From NCBI GenBank assembly GCA_963737705.1, contig CAVTTP010000003.1, positions 248,001 through 312,000 of the forward strand: DNA of 64,000 nucleotides, read 5' to 3'. Numbering within the stretch: position 1 is the first letter of the stretch; each line of letters begins with the position of its first letter. Under the pieces are notes generated by a model. It was not told the origin of the DNA. It saw nothing but the letters and a program-made list of their open reading frames with translations, and searched no databases. Position numbers and translations under genes: made by a program. The DNA comes from PALSA-607 sp963737705. GTDB lineage: Bacteria; Actinomycetota; Actinomycetes; Acidothermales; Acidothermaceae. This document shows, one piece after another, positions 9,148 through 19,722 of the stretch.

Positions 9148-9186
9148 CCCGCAAGATCTGAGCCGCACCCCCGGCCGCTCAGACGA

Positions 9187-9714
9187 TCACAGTCCCGTCG
9201 TCCCGTCGATTAGCTCGCGCAGTAGGTCGGCATGGCCGTTGTGGCGGGCGTACTCCGCGATCAGGTGGACGTACGCAACCCGCAGCGAAAACGTCTCGTC
9301 CTTGGCAGTGAACGTGTCGTCGAACGCCATGTTCGCGACTGCGGCGTCCGCCAACCTGCACTCCTCGTTGTATCTCGCGAAGTCGGCTGCTGCTTGCGTG
9401 TCGTCGAGGTCGTTGAAGTCGGCATCCTTCAACCTGACGTCGTCGGGCGTTCCGTACATCGGTCCAACGGCTTCGCCGGCAGCCCGTTGCCGAAGCCAGA
9501 TGCGCTCCACTTTCCCCAGATGCCGTACCAGGCCGAGCAACGACAGGTTGGACGGCGGGATGGCCCGCTTCGTCAGCTGCTCTCCCGTGAGCCCCGCGCA
9601 CAGGCTCAGCAGTGTGTGTCGCTGCCACGCGAGGTAGGCCTCCAGGATCGGCCGGTCGTCCCCGACGAGCGGCCCGTCGGCAAGCTCGGGTGGGTTGGGT
9701 GCGATCCAGGGCAT
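9187..9714 (-). CDS. DinB/DUF664 family protein
   Basis: 175 residues. The four-helix DinB-like fold is indicated by LLGLVRHLGKVERIW (metal-site His) and AEYARHNGHADLLREL near the C-terminus. DUF664/DinB members are metal-binding and often thiol-dependent enzymes; no substrate can be named. The start is placed at the ATG of MPWIAPNP, preceded by GGGGG. Upstream codons to 9756 have no family support. Transcribed opposite to its neighbours. Confidence 0.85.
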   Translation of the reverse strand: MPWIAPNPPELADGPLVGDDRPILEAYLAWQRHTLLSLCAGLTGEQLTKRAIPPSNLSLLGLVRHLGKVERIWLRQRAAGEAVGPMYGTPDDVRLKDADFNDLDDTQAAADFARYNEECRLADAAVANMAFDDTFTAKDETFSLRVAYVHLIAEYARHNGHADLLRELIDGTTGL

Positions 9715-9815
9715 GCCCCCATCATGACTGGCTCGGTAGGCTGCGCTCACGCGCACATTCCCGGTGCGCCCGCCGGAGCTCTGGCGGCAGACGGTGAGAA
9801 ACCGAGGCAGGCCCA

Positions 9816-11168
9816 GTGCGCGACCTCTCCAAGATCGTCAAGGCGTACGACATACGCGGCGTGGTGCCCGACGAGCTCGACGAAGAGACCGCCCGGGCGG
9901 TGGGCGCGGCATTCGCCATCTTCACCAAGGCTCCACGGATCGTGATCGCGCACGACATGCGCGAGTCGTCAGGTCCGCTCTCGCAGGCCGTCGCAGAAGG
10001 TGCGGCCAGCCAGGGCAGCGACGTCATCATGGCCGGCCTCGCGAGCACCGACATGATCTATTTCGCGGCCGGCAGCCTCGACATCCCTGGCGTGATGCTG
10101 ACTGCCAGCCACAACCCGGCGAAGTACAACGGCATCAAGCTGTGTCTCGCGGGTGCGCGACCGGTCGGGCAAGAGACCGGGCTCCTCGAGATCCGCGCGC
10201 TGATCGAGAACGGCATCCCTGCCTACGACGGCAAGCCCGGCACGATCACCACGCACGAACTCGTCGAGGACTACGCCGTCTTCTTGCGGCATCTCGTCGA
10301 CCTCAGCGGTATCCGACCGCTCAAGGTTGTCGTCGACGCGGGCAACGGCATGGGCGGCTACACCGTGCCGATCGTGTTGAAGGATCTGCCGCTTGACATC
10401 GTGCCGATGTACTTCGAGCTCGACGGGAACTTCCCCAACCACGAAGCCAACCCGATCGATCCGAAGAACACCGCCGACCTGCAAGCCAAGGTGCTCGAGG
10501 AGCACGCCGACATCGGGCTCGCGTTCGACGGCGATGCAGACCGCTGCTTCGTCATTGACGAGCGTGGGCAGATCGTGTCGCCGTCCGTGATTACCGCTCT
10601 GGTCGCCGTCCGCGAACTGAAGAAGAGTCCTGGCTCGGCGATCATTCACAATCTGATTACGTCGAAGGCTGTTGCGGAAATCGTGCGCGAGCACGGGGGA
10701 GTTCCGGTGCGTAGCCGCGTCGGCCACTCCTTCATCAAGGCCACGATGGGCGAGACCGACGCCGTGTTCGGTGGCGAGCACTCCGGGCACTTCTACTTCC
10801 GTGACTTTTGGCGCGCGGACTCAGGAATGCTGGCTGCGCTGCACGTTCTTGCGGCGCTGGGCGAGACGCCGCCAGGGACGAAACTGTCGGAGTTCCTCGC
10901 GGAGTATTCGCGATACGTGCAGTCGGGAGAAATCAACTCGACTGTGACGGATCAGGCCGCGGTGAGTGCGAGGGTGCGGGCGGCCTACATCGATGCGCCA
11001 GGAGTCACGATCGACGACCTTGACGGCATGACTGTCACGACGCCGACGTGGTGGTTCAACCTGCGTGCCTCGAACACCGAGCCGTTGCTGCGCTTGAATG
11101 TCGAGGCCGACGACCAGGCAACGCTCGACCGGGTGCGCGACGAGGTCCTCGCACTCATCCGCGGCTGA
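9816..11168 (+). CDS. manB: Phosphomannomutase/phosphoglucomutase
   Basis: 450 residues, full length for the alpha-D-phosphohexomutase family. The phosphoserine loop TASHNPAKYNG is near residue 98, the metal loop DGDADR at about 238-243, a GGEHSGH sugar-binding loop near 312, and the C-terminal phosphate-binding SNTEP near 428. It interconverts mannose-6-P and mannose-1-P, feeding GDP-mannose for envelope glycans. Starts with GTG (VRDLSKIVKAYD). Followed closely by the Trm112-like and SIS genes, as in mycobacteria (Rv3257c-Rv3256c). Confidence 0.95.
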   Translation: MRDLSKIVKAYDIRGVVPDELDEETARAVGAAFAIFTKAPRIVIAHDMRESSGPLSQAVAEGAASQGSDVIMAGLASTDMIYFAAGSLDIPGVMLTASHNPAKYNGIKLCLAGARPVGQETGLLEIRALIENGIPAYDGKPGTITTHELVEDYAVFLRHLVDLSGIRPLKVVVDAGNGMGGYTVPIVLKDLPLDIVPMYFELDGNFPNHEANPIDPKNTADLQAKVLEEHADIGLAFDGDADRCFVIDERGQIVSPSVITALVAVRELKKSPGSAIIHNLITSKAVAEIVREHGGVPVRSRVGHSFIKATMGETDAVFGGEHSGHFYFRDFWRADSGMLAALHVLAALGETPPGTKLSEFLAEYSRYVQSGEINSTVTDQAAVSARVRAAYIDAPGVTIDDLDGMTVTTPTWWFNLRASNTEPLLRLNVEADDQATLDRVRDEVLALIRG

Positions 11169-11182
11169 CAGGGAGAGTCTCT

Positions 11183-11392
11183 ATGAACCTCGAACCGTCG
11201 CTGTTGGAGATCCTTGCGTGCCCGGCGTGTCATTCGCCGCTCACGATCGAACGGCTGCCCGATGCACCCAAAGATGCGGACCCCGAAGAGCTGGTCTGCA
11301 CGAACACCGAGTGTCGACGGGCGTACCCCGTACGCGGCGACATTCCGGTTCTGCTCATCGACGAGGCGCGGATCCTGCCGGTTGCCGGCTGA
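11183..11392 (+). CDS. Trm112-family zinc protein
   Basis: 69 residues with CPAC at 13-16 and a second pair, C39 and C44, then RRAYPVRGDIPVLL: the compact zinc-binding Trm112/YcaR fold. Family members activate methyltransferases in other organisms; the partner here is unknown. A GGGAGAG site precedes the ATG at 11183. Its stop shares one base with the next start (TGATG), so it is coupled to the SIS gene. Confidence 0.9.
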   Translation: MNLEPSLLEILACPACHSPLTIERLPDAPKDADPEELVCTNTECRRAYPVRGDIPVLLIDEARILPVAG

Positions 11393-12555
11393 TGTCTGTC
11401 GAGCTCGACGAGCGGCTGCTCGACGATCCTGACGCGCTCGCCGCGGCCGACATGGCGGGCATGTTGCGGACCATCGCGGGCTCGGGTGCCCAGGTCAGGG
11501 AAGCCTCGACCCTCGTCGGAGAGGCGGACGTCGAGTCGCTGGCCGATGAACGGCCACGGGCGGTGGTGCTGTCTGCCGTCGGCTCGAGTGCGGCCGCGTG
11601 TGAGGTGTTGCGGGCGTTGGTTGCCGACGACATTTCGCTGCCGCTCATCGAGGCGTCCGGGCCCACGTTGCCGCGGTGGGTGGGTCCGCTCGACCTTGTG
11701 ATTGCGGTGTCCCGATCTGGCACTGCGCGGCCGACCCTCGACGCGGTGACCGAAGCCGGCAGGCGCGGTTGCCGCGTCGTCACGATCGCGGCGCCCCGCT
11801 CGCCACTCGACGTCCTCGGTGATCGTGTTCGTGGTCTCACGCTCGCGGTCGACAAGGCCGATCGACACACCCGCACCAGCCTGTGGTCACTCGCGATTCC
11901 GTTGCTCGCGGTCGCCGACGCGCTCGGCATTGCGGCGGTGTCCGCGGATGAGATGGCACTGGCTGCGGACCGGCTCGATGCCACCGCGGAAGCGTGCCGG
12001 CCCAGCAGCGAGTCGTTCGTGAATCCGGCGAAGCGGCTGGCGATCGACATCGCGGGCTCACTGCCGGTGGTGTGGGGCGCCGGCGGTTTGTGCAGGGTCG
12101 CGGCCAAGCGTTTCGCCCGCCAGCTTCATGCCAACGCGAAATACCCCGCGCTGGACGGCGGTTTGCAGGAGGCTGCGCACGGCACGGTCGCGTTGTTCGA
12201 CGGATTGTTCGCGACGACGACACCCGAGGATGTGTTTCGTGATCCGTTCGACGACGAGTCGCCCAGGACGATGCCCTTGCGTGTTGTGTTGATGCGTGAC
12301 GCTCCAGACAGTGAGACCGAGACCGACGCAGGTCTTCGTCGCGCTGCGGAATACCTTGCAGGCGAGCGCGGTGTGCGCACCAGCCAGGTCGCGGCAGACA
12401 ACGGGCTGCCGTTCGAACGACTCGCGCAGCTGATTGCGCTCGGCGACTTCGCGAGTGTGTATCTGGCTCTCGGGTTGGGGATCGACCCGTCGCCGACGCG
12501 GTCCGTGTTGGAGATGAAGGAACGGATCGAGTCGAGCCGTCGGCGCGACACATGA
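11392..12555 (+). CDS. SIS-domain sugar-phosphate isomerase-like protein (Rv3256c type)
   Basis: 387 residues. The SIS fold is indicated by IAVSRSGTARPT (the phosphosugar-binding SxS/T loop) near residues 103-114. The C-terminal half resembles the bifunctional phosphoglucose/phosphomannose isomerase group, with SLPVVWGAGGL and ALDGGLQEAAHGT. It probably supplies or senses hexose-phosphate for the manB branch. It is coupled to the Trm112-like gene and lies upstream of the CDF transporter. Activity is inferred from family and context. Confidence 0.85.
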   Translation: MSVELDERLLDDPDALAAADMAGMLRTIAGSGAQVREASTLVGEADVESLADERPRAVVLSAVGSSAAACEVLRALVADDISLPLIEASGPTLPRWVGPLDLVIAVSRSGTARPTLDAVTEAGRRGCRVVTIAAPRSPLDVLGDRVRGLTLAVDKADRHTRTSLWSLAIPLLAVADALGIAAVSADEMALAADRLDATAEACRPSSESFVNPAKRLAIDIAGSLPVVWGAGGLCRVAAKRFARQLHANAKYPALDGGLQEAAHGTVALFDGLFATTTPEDVFRDPFDDESPRTMPLRVVLMRDAPDSETETDAGLRRAAEYLAGERGVRTSQVAADNGLPFERLAQLIALGDFASVYLALGLGIDPSPTRSVLEMKERIESSRRRDT

Positions 12556-12597
12556 GCTGCGCGGGCGAGGGATGAGCGCGCGCTGCGCGGGCGACGT
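12553..12597 (+). repeat. Imperfect duplication at the end of the SIS gene
   Basis: GCTGCGCGGGCGA occurs twice (12556-12568 and 12582-12594), beginning directly after the TGA stop, in the short gap before the CDF gene. Confidence 0.6.
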
Positions 12598-13601
12598 ATG
12601 AGTACCTCAGGCGGCTCGCGCGCAGTCGTTGCGGCCCTCGCCGCCAACCTCGGGATCGCCGTGACGAAGTTCGTCGCGTTTGCGTTCACGGGCTCGTCGT
12701 CGATGCTGGCCGAGGCCGTGCATTCCGTTGCCGATACCGGCAATCAGGGATTGCTGCTGCTCGGTGGCAGGCGCGCGCGTAAAGAGCGCGACAACGTGCA
12801 TCCCTTCGGTTACGGATCCGAACGCTACTTCTACGCATTCATCGTGTCCCTCGTGCTGTTCACCGTCGGCGGTCTCTTCGCGCTGGTCGAGGGCATCGAC
12901 AAGATCAGGCACCCGCACCACGTCGACCATGCGGTCATCGCAGTCGTCGTACTCGCGGTCGCGGTCTGCTTGGAGTCGTTCTCGTTCCACACAGCAATGA
13001 CCGAGTCGAGCAAGATCAAGGGCGACCAGTCCTGGGTGAGCTTCGTGCGCCGGACGAAGAATCCGGAGCTTCCCGTCGTGCTGCTCGAAGACACGGCCGC
13101 ACTGTTCGGGCTCACCTTCGCGTTGGCTGGCGTCGTGCTCTCGGTCGTCACGCACAACGGGCGCTGGGACGGCGTGGGCACGGTTGCGATCGGCGCGCTA
13201 CTGGTAACGGTCGCAATCGTGTTGTCGATCGAGACGAAGAGCCTGCTGATCGGTGAGGCCGCGACGCCCGAGGTGCAGCAGCGCATCATCGAGGCGCTGA
13301 CCGCCGGCCCTGAGGTCGAGTCGGTAATTCACATGCGCACCTTGCATCTCGCACCGGACGAACTGCTCGTCGCGGCCAAGATCGCGGTAGCCCACGACGA
13401 CACCGCAGCGGAGGTCGCCAAGGGCATTGATGCAGCGGAGCGTCGGGTGCGGGCCGCCGTGAGCATTGCGCGTGTCATCTACCTCGAGCCGGACCTAGCG
13501 CGGGGAACGTCTATCCTTGACAGCACAACCGAAACCAGGGGCGAGACAGCCACTACCATGGCCGCAGATGAGCACGAAACCGACGAACAGGGAGATGTTT
13601 C

Positions 13602-13605
<4 letters not shown>
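12598..13605 (+). CDS. Cation diffusion facilitator (CDF) transporter
   Basis: 335 residues with six predicted membrane helices and a C-terminal cytoplasmic domain. The metal site is visible as HSVADT (H42, D46) in helix 2 and LEDTAAL near 162-168 in helix 5. The His at the helix 2 position is typical of Zn2+-type members, so efflux of Zn2+ or a related divalent cation is likely. The final ~45 residues are acidic and variable. The stop overlaps the sahH start (ATGA), giving coupling to a housekeeping enzyme. Confidence 0.9.
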
Positions 13606-15037
<1,432 letters not shown>

Positions 15038-15038
<1 letters not shown>

Positions 15039-15065
15039 GTTCGGCGGCCATACCTGGCCTGAACT
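15038..15065 (+). terminator. Hairpin terminator after sahH
   Basis: AGTTC/GAACT enclose GGCCA/TGGCC with a TACC loop. The outer stem starts at the last base of the sahH stop codon. Confidence 0.5.
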
Positions 15066-15104
15066 GATCTTGTCGCGACGGTCGTCCGCCGTGAAGATGT
15101 GCGC

Positions 15105-17363
15105 ATGAAGGTGTGGGCCGCCGCTGCGCGACTCGCGTTCGCGGGCGGCTTGATAGCACTTGCAGCGGGATGGGGTCCGGGATCGGCACTCGGGGCTGCC
15201 ACCCCGTCGACTGCTGTGTTCGTCACGAACTCGAACGACAACACCATCTCCGTGATCGACGCGGCGACCGATGCTGTGGTCGCGACGATTCCGGTAGGCC
15301 AGAAACCGTGGGCCGTGAGTGTCAGCAAAGACGGCACGACGGCGTATGTCTCCAACTCCGGGGCAAACGACGTCAGCGTCGTCGACCTGAGCACTCGCAA
15401 GGTGCGTACGACCGTGGTCGTCGGTGACCGTCCGTGTGATCTGCTGCTGAGCCCCGACGGCCGGTTCCTGTACGTCGACGTCTTTACGGAGAACGCAGTC
15501 GCGGTCGTCGACACCACTACCGACAAGGTGGTCACGAAGATTCCGGTCGGGGGAGTAAACCCCTACGGCATGGCGATGAGTCCGTCCGGCGACACGATCT
15601 ACACAGCGAACGTCGATGGGACCGACAACTCGGCGAGCACCGTTTCGGTGATCGACACCCGTACGCGTTCACTGACGAAGGCCGTGGGCGGATTTAACGG
15701 AAGCGAGGGTGTGGCCGCGAGCCCCGATGGGCGCACTGTTTACGCAGCCAGCATCCGGTCGAACGTGCTCTCGATGATCGACGCAAAGACCAATCAGGTG
15801 ATTCGATCGGTCACCGTCGGCAACGGTCCGCAAGGCGTCGGCGTGCCGCCGGACGGATCGGCGATCTATCTCGCGAACAGCGGCGCCGACAACGTTTCGG
15901 TGGTGGATCCCACCAGCTTTGCCGTCGTGCGAACTGTGCAAGTCGGCACGAGCGCAGACGAGGTTGCGTTCAGCGCCGACAGCGTTCACGCGTATGTCAC
16001 GAACTTCAGTTCGGGCACTATCTCGGACATCGACACGGCCGGCGGACGTGTGCTCGCGACGGTGAAGGTCGGTGGTCAACCGCACGGGATCGCGTACGGA
16101 CGCCTGGCGCCTTTGGCAACCACCACGCAGGTCGCGGCCATTGCCGGTTCGCTGCCCCGACCGAGTGACGCATTCTCGTCGGCGACAACGGTGTTGGTGA
16201 GCGCGATCGTCGCGGTCGGTGGGACGTTCTTCCTCACCTTCCCGGCCCATCTCTTCAACCTGACGCTGCACGAGAACTACGACGCGCTACGTGAGTGGTG
16301 GCTCGCCCTACCGGACCGCTTCCGGCACAAACGAAAGCGCCAAACCACAAAGGCGGACGCCGAGGGGCCAGCGAAGCCGGACGCCGAGGGGCCAGCGAAG
16401 CCGGACGCCGAGGGGCCAGCGAAGCCGGACGCTGCGACTGCGGAGTCGACTGCGGAGTCGACTGCGGAGTCGACCGCGGGGACGAGTGCGGCTTCGTCGT
16501 CCGAGCCTGCACGCGAGGTGAGTCGGGCCCGGGAGCGCGTCCGTTTCACGGTCGTCGTGCTTGTCGGGGCGCTGTTCGGCGCGTTGCTCGACCCACGCTT
16601 CGGCGCGAACGCGCGAACCGCCGAGAGCTATACGGCGATCGTCGCGACGGTCGTGCTCGGCACGCTGCTGCCTGCATTGGTCACCGCGCTCTATCACCGC
16701 GCTGGTACCGGACACGCGCCGTACCACTTGGAAGCACTCCCCGGTGGCCTGCTGATCGCGGCGGGCTGCGTGCTTGTGTCGCGAGTGGCCGACTTCCAGC
16801 CCGGCTACCTGTACGGAGTCGTTGCGGGAGTCGCGTTCACGAGATCGCTCGCGAAGAAGCAGAAGGGGCACGTTGTCGCGCTCTCGACGCTGACGACGTT
16901 GATAGTTGCGATCGTGGCTTGGTTTGCGTGGGTTCCGGTTGACCGGATCGCCGAGAAGCCCGGTGCGTTCGCGGGGCTCGTCATAGCCGATGACTTTCTG
17001 GGTTCGATGTTCGTCGGTGGTCTCGTCGGCACGGTGATCGGACTCGTGCCGTTAGAGTTTCTGCCGGGCTGGACACTTCGGCAATGGCATCGCGGGGTGT
17101 GGGCAGCTCTGTTCGCACTTGCGAGCTTTGGCGTCGTCGACTTCCTGTTACTCAACCACCGTCAGCAGCACGCGAGCGACAAAAGTTCGCTCGTCACGAC
17201 AGTAGTCCTCTTCGTGATGTTCGCTGGAGGCTCGATCGTCTTCCGCGAGCACTTCATCCGTAAGCGTCATGCTGCGGGCGGAGTTGCGCCTCAGGGTTGG
17301 CGTGCGCAGTTGCGGGAACTGATCTCACCTGCGCCACCGGTACCTGATTCGCCGGCGTCATGA
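15105..17363 (+). CDS. YVTN beta-propeller protein fused to a FGLLP-like membrane domain
   Basis: About 752 residues. A signal peptide (about 1-28) leads into seven or so YVTN repeats (VFVTNSNDNTISVID, then AYVSNSG, IYTANVD, IYLANSG, AYVTNFS), an extracytoplasmic beta-propeller to about residue 335. A membrane helix near 360-380 follows. Next is a low-complexity cytosolic-looking linker made of DNA repeats (PAKPDAEG units, then AEST units). Finally a C-terminal membrane domain of several helices carries IGLVPLEFLPG, close to the FGLLP motif of streptomycete membrane proteins. Start taken at the ATG (15105); a GTG two codons earlier is possible. Function unknown. Confidence 0.82.
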   Translation: MKVWAAAARLAFAGGLIALAAGWGPGSALGAATPSTAVFVTNSNDNTISVIDAATDAVVATIPVGQKPWAVSVSKDGTTAYVSNSGANDVSVVDLSTRKVRTTVVVGDRPCDLLLSPDGRFLYVDVFTENAVAVVDTTTDKVVTKIPVGGVNPYGMAMSPSGDTIYTANVDGTDNSASTVSVIDTRTRSLTKAVGGFNGSEGVAASPDGRTVYAASIRSNVLSMIDAKTNQVIRSVTVGNGPQGVGVPPDGSAIYLANSGADNVSVVDPTSFAVVRTVQVGTSADEVAFSADSVHAYVTNFSSGTISDIDTAGGRVLATVKVGGQPHGIAYGRLAPLATTTQVAAIAGSLPRPSDAFSSATTVLVSAIVAVGGTFFLTFPAHLFNLTLHENYDALREWWLALPDRFRHKRKRQTTKADAEGPAKPDAEGPAKPDAEGPAKPDAATAESTAESTAESTAGTSAASSSEPAREVSRARERVRFTVVVLVGALFGALLDPRFGANARTAESYTAIVATVVLGTLLPALVTALYHRAGTGHAPYHLEALPGGLLIAAGCVLVSRVADFQPGYLYGVVAGVAFTRSLAKKQKGHVVALSTLTTLIVAIVAWFAWVPVDRIAEKPGAFAGLVIADDFLGSMFVGGLVGTVIGLVPLEFLPGWTLRQWHRGVWAALFALASFGVVDFLLLNHRQQHASDKSSLVTTVVLFVMFAGGSIVFREHFIRKRHAAGGVAPQGWRAQLRELISPAPPVPDSPAS
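16356..16471 (+). repeat. Two in-frame tandem arrays in the propeller gene
   Basis: Three identical 24-bp units at 16356-16427 are followed by three 12-bp units GACTGCGGAGTC at 16436-16471. Both arrays keep the frame and encode the interdomain linker. Confidence 0.9.
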
Positions 17364-17379
17364 CGGAGGGAAGGAAGCG

Positions 17380-17844
17380 ATGAACGACGTCGACATTGCT
17401 GCTGAGACCAGCCTTGCGGCGTCCCTCTTCAATGGCGTGTGGACGCTGCTCGAGAATCCAAACCGCACGGCGGACGACGACATCCTCATGATCCATATGG
17501 CTCACGCGTCGTGCTACCACTGGGGCCGGGTCGGTACCGTCGTGAACTTCGTGCGGGGAGAGTGGCAGTGCTCGCGGGTTTACGCGACGCTTCGCCGTCC
17601 CGAGCCGGCGCTGTTCCACGCGCAACGTGCGCTGCACTTGTGCGAAGTGAACGGCATCGGCGACTTCGATCTCGCATTCTGCTACGAAGCGCTTGCCCGC
17701 GCGCACGCCGTCGCGGGCGAGTTGGATGAGGCTCGGCGTTGCCAGCAGCACGGCCTAGAGTTAGCGAACGACGTCGCCGACGATGAAGACCGCGAGATAT
17801 TGCTTGCCGATCTCGCGTCACTTCCGATCGAATTGCTCTCATAG
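17380..17844 (+). CDS. TPR-like hypothetical protein
   Basis: 154 residues, alpha-helical, with a TPR-like pair in the second half (PALFHAQRALHLCEVNG, then FCYEALARAHAVAGE). It lies 16 bases after the propeller gene with a GGAGGGAAGG stretch upstream of the ATG. I recognise the fold but no named family. A protein-interaction role is the most one can infer. Confidence 0.75.
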   Translation: MNDVDIAAETSLAASLFNGVWTLLENPNRTADDDILMIHMAHASCYHWGRVGTVVNFVRGEWQCSRVYATLRRPEPALFHAQRALHLCEVNGIGDFDLAFCYEALARAHAVAGELDEARRCQQHGLELANDVADDEDREILLADLASLPIELLS

Positions 17845-17858
17845 TCTCGGGCGTAAGG

Positions 17859-17878
17859 CCGCGCTTGACGTTGCGCGG
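17859..17878 (+). terminator. Hairpin after the TPR-like gene
   Basis: CCGCGC / GCGCGG stem with an 8-base loop, between the TPR-like gene and the epimerase gene. Confidence 0.4.
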
Positions 17879-17915
17879 TCAGTGGATCGGCCAGTCACGA
17901 AGGAGTCGTCGCAGC

Positions 17916-18887
17916 ATGCGTGTTGTGATCGTGGGCGGGACTGAGTTCATCGGTCGCACCATCGTGGAGAGTCTGGTCGCGCGCGGCGACGAGGTCCTTG
18001 TCGTGCACCGCGGCGTCACCGAACCCCCGGACATGGTGTCCTGCGAGCACGTGCATGTCGATCGCGCGAACTTCAGTTCAGTAGCGCCAGCAGTTGGCCA
18101 GTTTCGCCCAGACGCCGTGGTGGATACGTGCGCGATGACGGCGGACGACGTCGCCGCGGTCGTTCCACTTCTGCCGGATGTCCCTTCCATCGTGTTGTCC
18201 AGTCAGGACGTCTACCTTGCGTTCCAGCTGGTCCTGCGTGGCGGCGCCGGTGAGCAACCAGTGCCGGTCCGCGAAGACGACCAAGTGCGAACCGAACGGT
18301 ATCCGTATCGTGGCACTTTTGCGCCAGACGACGACACTTACGACAAGCTCGACGTGGAGCCGGCGTACCTGGCGCGCGGTGGCACTGTCCTGCGACTACC
18401 GCGCGTGTACGGGCCGCATGACAGCCAAAGACGCGAAGAGCCGGTGTTGAGGCGAGTGCGAGCAGGCCGCCGCGCCATACCGATCGGTAGCGGAACCCGG
18501 TTGTGGAGCAAAGGCTACGTCGGCGAGGTGTCGCGCGCCGTGATGTGCGCGCTCGATCAGCCTGACGTTGCTGCTGGTGAAGTGTTCAACGTGACTGAAT
18601 CTTCGTCCGTGACGATGCGTGGATGGTACGAGCAGATACTTCAGGCGGCCGATGCGACGACCCTCGAGCTCGTCACAGTTCCGGACGAGTTGGTGCCGCC
18701 GGATCTGCAGTTCACGGTCGAGAGCCGACACCACCTGGTGATGGACGCAGGCAAGATTGATCGACTCCTCGGCTGGCATCATCGAAATCCGGCCGACACC
18801 GTTGGAGAGTCGGTCCGTTGGCATCTCGCGCATCCTCCGGACACCGATGGCGCGTTTGAGCTCGACGACAAAGCACTTGGCCGATAG
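17916..18887 (+). CDS. NAD-dependent epimerase/dehydratase family protein
   Basis: 323 residues. The Rossmann fold starts immediately with VVIVGGTEFIGRTIVE (GxxxxxG variant). A family-typical NVTESSSVTMRGW substrate-side region lies near 225. The canonical YxxxK is not evident; a YDKLDVE sequence occurs instead near residue 146, consistent with atypical NAD-epimerase-like reductases. The start is at the ATG 17916, preceded by AAGGAG; the upstream frame to 17865 covers the hairpin. Substrate unknown. Confidence 0.85.
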   Translation: MRVVIVGGTEFIGRTIVESLVARGDEVLVVHRGVTEPPDMVSCEHVHVDRANFSSVAPAVGQFRPDAVVDTCAMTADDVAAVVPLLPDVPSIVLSSQDVYLAFQLVLRGGAGEQPVPVREDDQVRTERYPYRGTFAPDDDTYDKLDVEPAYLARGGTVLRLPRVYGPHDSQRREEPVLRRVRAGRRAIPIGSGTRLWSKGYVGEVSRAVMCALDQPDVAAGEVFNVTESSSVTMRGWYEQILQAADATTLELVTVPDELVPPDLQFTVESRHHLVMDAGKIDRLLGWHHRNPADTVGESVRWHLAHPPDTDGAFELDDKALGR

Positions 18888-18950
18888 CGACGGGTGCCGG
18901 AAGATTCTCGGTGACCTTGGTGTGCATCGGATTGGAAGGATCGACCAGCC

Positions 18951-19676
18951 TTGGAGAACGACCAGTACCACACCCGGCTGATTGCAGACGCCCAGCGTCT
19001 GAGGGAGATCTTTGCTGACGACGATCTCACGCACAACGTGCCTGGCTGCCCAGGCTGGGATCTCGCCGATCTGGGACAGCACATCGGTGGCATTTACCGC
19101 TTCGCGACCGTGGCGATCGTGGAGAGTCGGGCCATAGACGAGCCAACCGGTCCACGGGAACGGGCGGCGCTTTTGCAGTGGTTCGACGAAGGGCTGGCAG
19201 CACTACTTGCCGCGTTCGAATCGCGCGAGTGGTCTCGCGCCTGCTGGACGATGGCGCCGCCGCGCGACGTCGGATTCTGGATCCGTCGGATGTGTCACGA
19301 AACCGCGCTGCATCTGTTGGATGCGGAAGCGTCACAAGGACGTATCGTGCGGTTCGGTCCCGCGCTCGCCGCAGACGGAGTCGACGAAGTCATAACGATG
19401 TTCTTTCCACGCCAGGTTCGGCTCGGACGAATCCAACCGCTTTCCGACTGCGTCGAGATTGTTCTGAGCGACCAACCCGGAACCGTCCCGATGCTGATTC
19501 AAGGCGATGGTCTGATGCCGGCGGATCTGATTCGTCCGGACGCCGTCGTGCGTGGGCCCGCAATGGACGTCCTGATGATGCTCTGGAAGCGGGCGCCCGT
19601 GCTTCCACATACGGTCGAGGTCGACGGGGATCGCGCGGCATTAGACCGCGTGTTCGCAACTGCGCTCACTCCATGA
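18951..19676 (+). CDS. Mycothiol-dependent maleylpyruvate isomerase-like protein
   Basis: 241 residues of the MDMPI/TIGR03083 type: VPGCPGWDLADLGQHIGG at the N-terminus supplies the first metal-ligand His, and MCHETALHLLDAE near 115 supplies the Glu/His pair. The C-terminal domain ends PHTVEVDGDRAALDR. Family members are DinB-fold metal proteins that use mycothiol; the actual substrate is not predictable. Start is TTG at 18951, chosen because homology begins within a dozen residues. It follows the epimerase gene by 63 bases. Confidence 0.85.
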   Translation: MENDQYHTRLIADAQRLREIFADDDLTHNVPGCPGWDLADLGQHIGGIYRFATVAIVESRAIDEPTGPRERAALLQWFDEGLAALLAAFESREWSRACWTMAPPRDVGFWIRRMCHETALHLLDAEASQGRIVRFGPALAADGVDEVITMFFPRQVRLGRIQPLSDCVEIVLSDQPGTVPMLIQGDGLMPADLIRPDAVVRGPAMDVLMMLWKRAPVLPHTVEVDGDRAALDRVFATALTP

Positions 19677-19722
19677 CAACGGTGTTACTCGTCGACAGTT
19701 CTACAGCGGCGGTCAGCCGTGG

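Noticed and set aside
13500..13601. SAH riboswitch before sahH
   Set aside because: sahH overlaps the CDF gene, so there is no leader to hold one.
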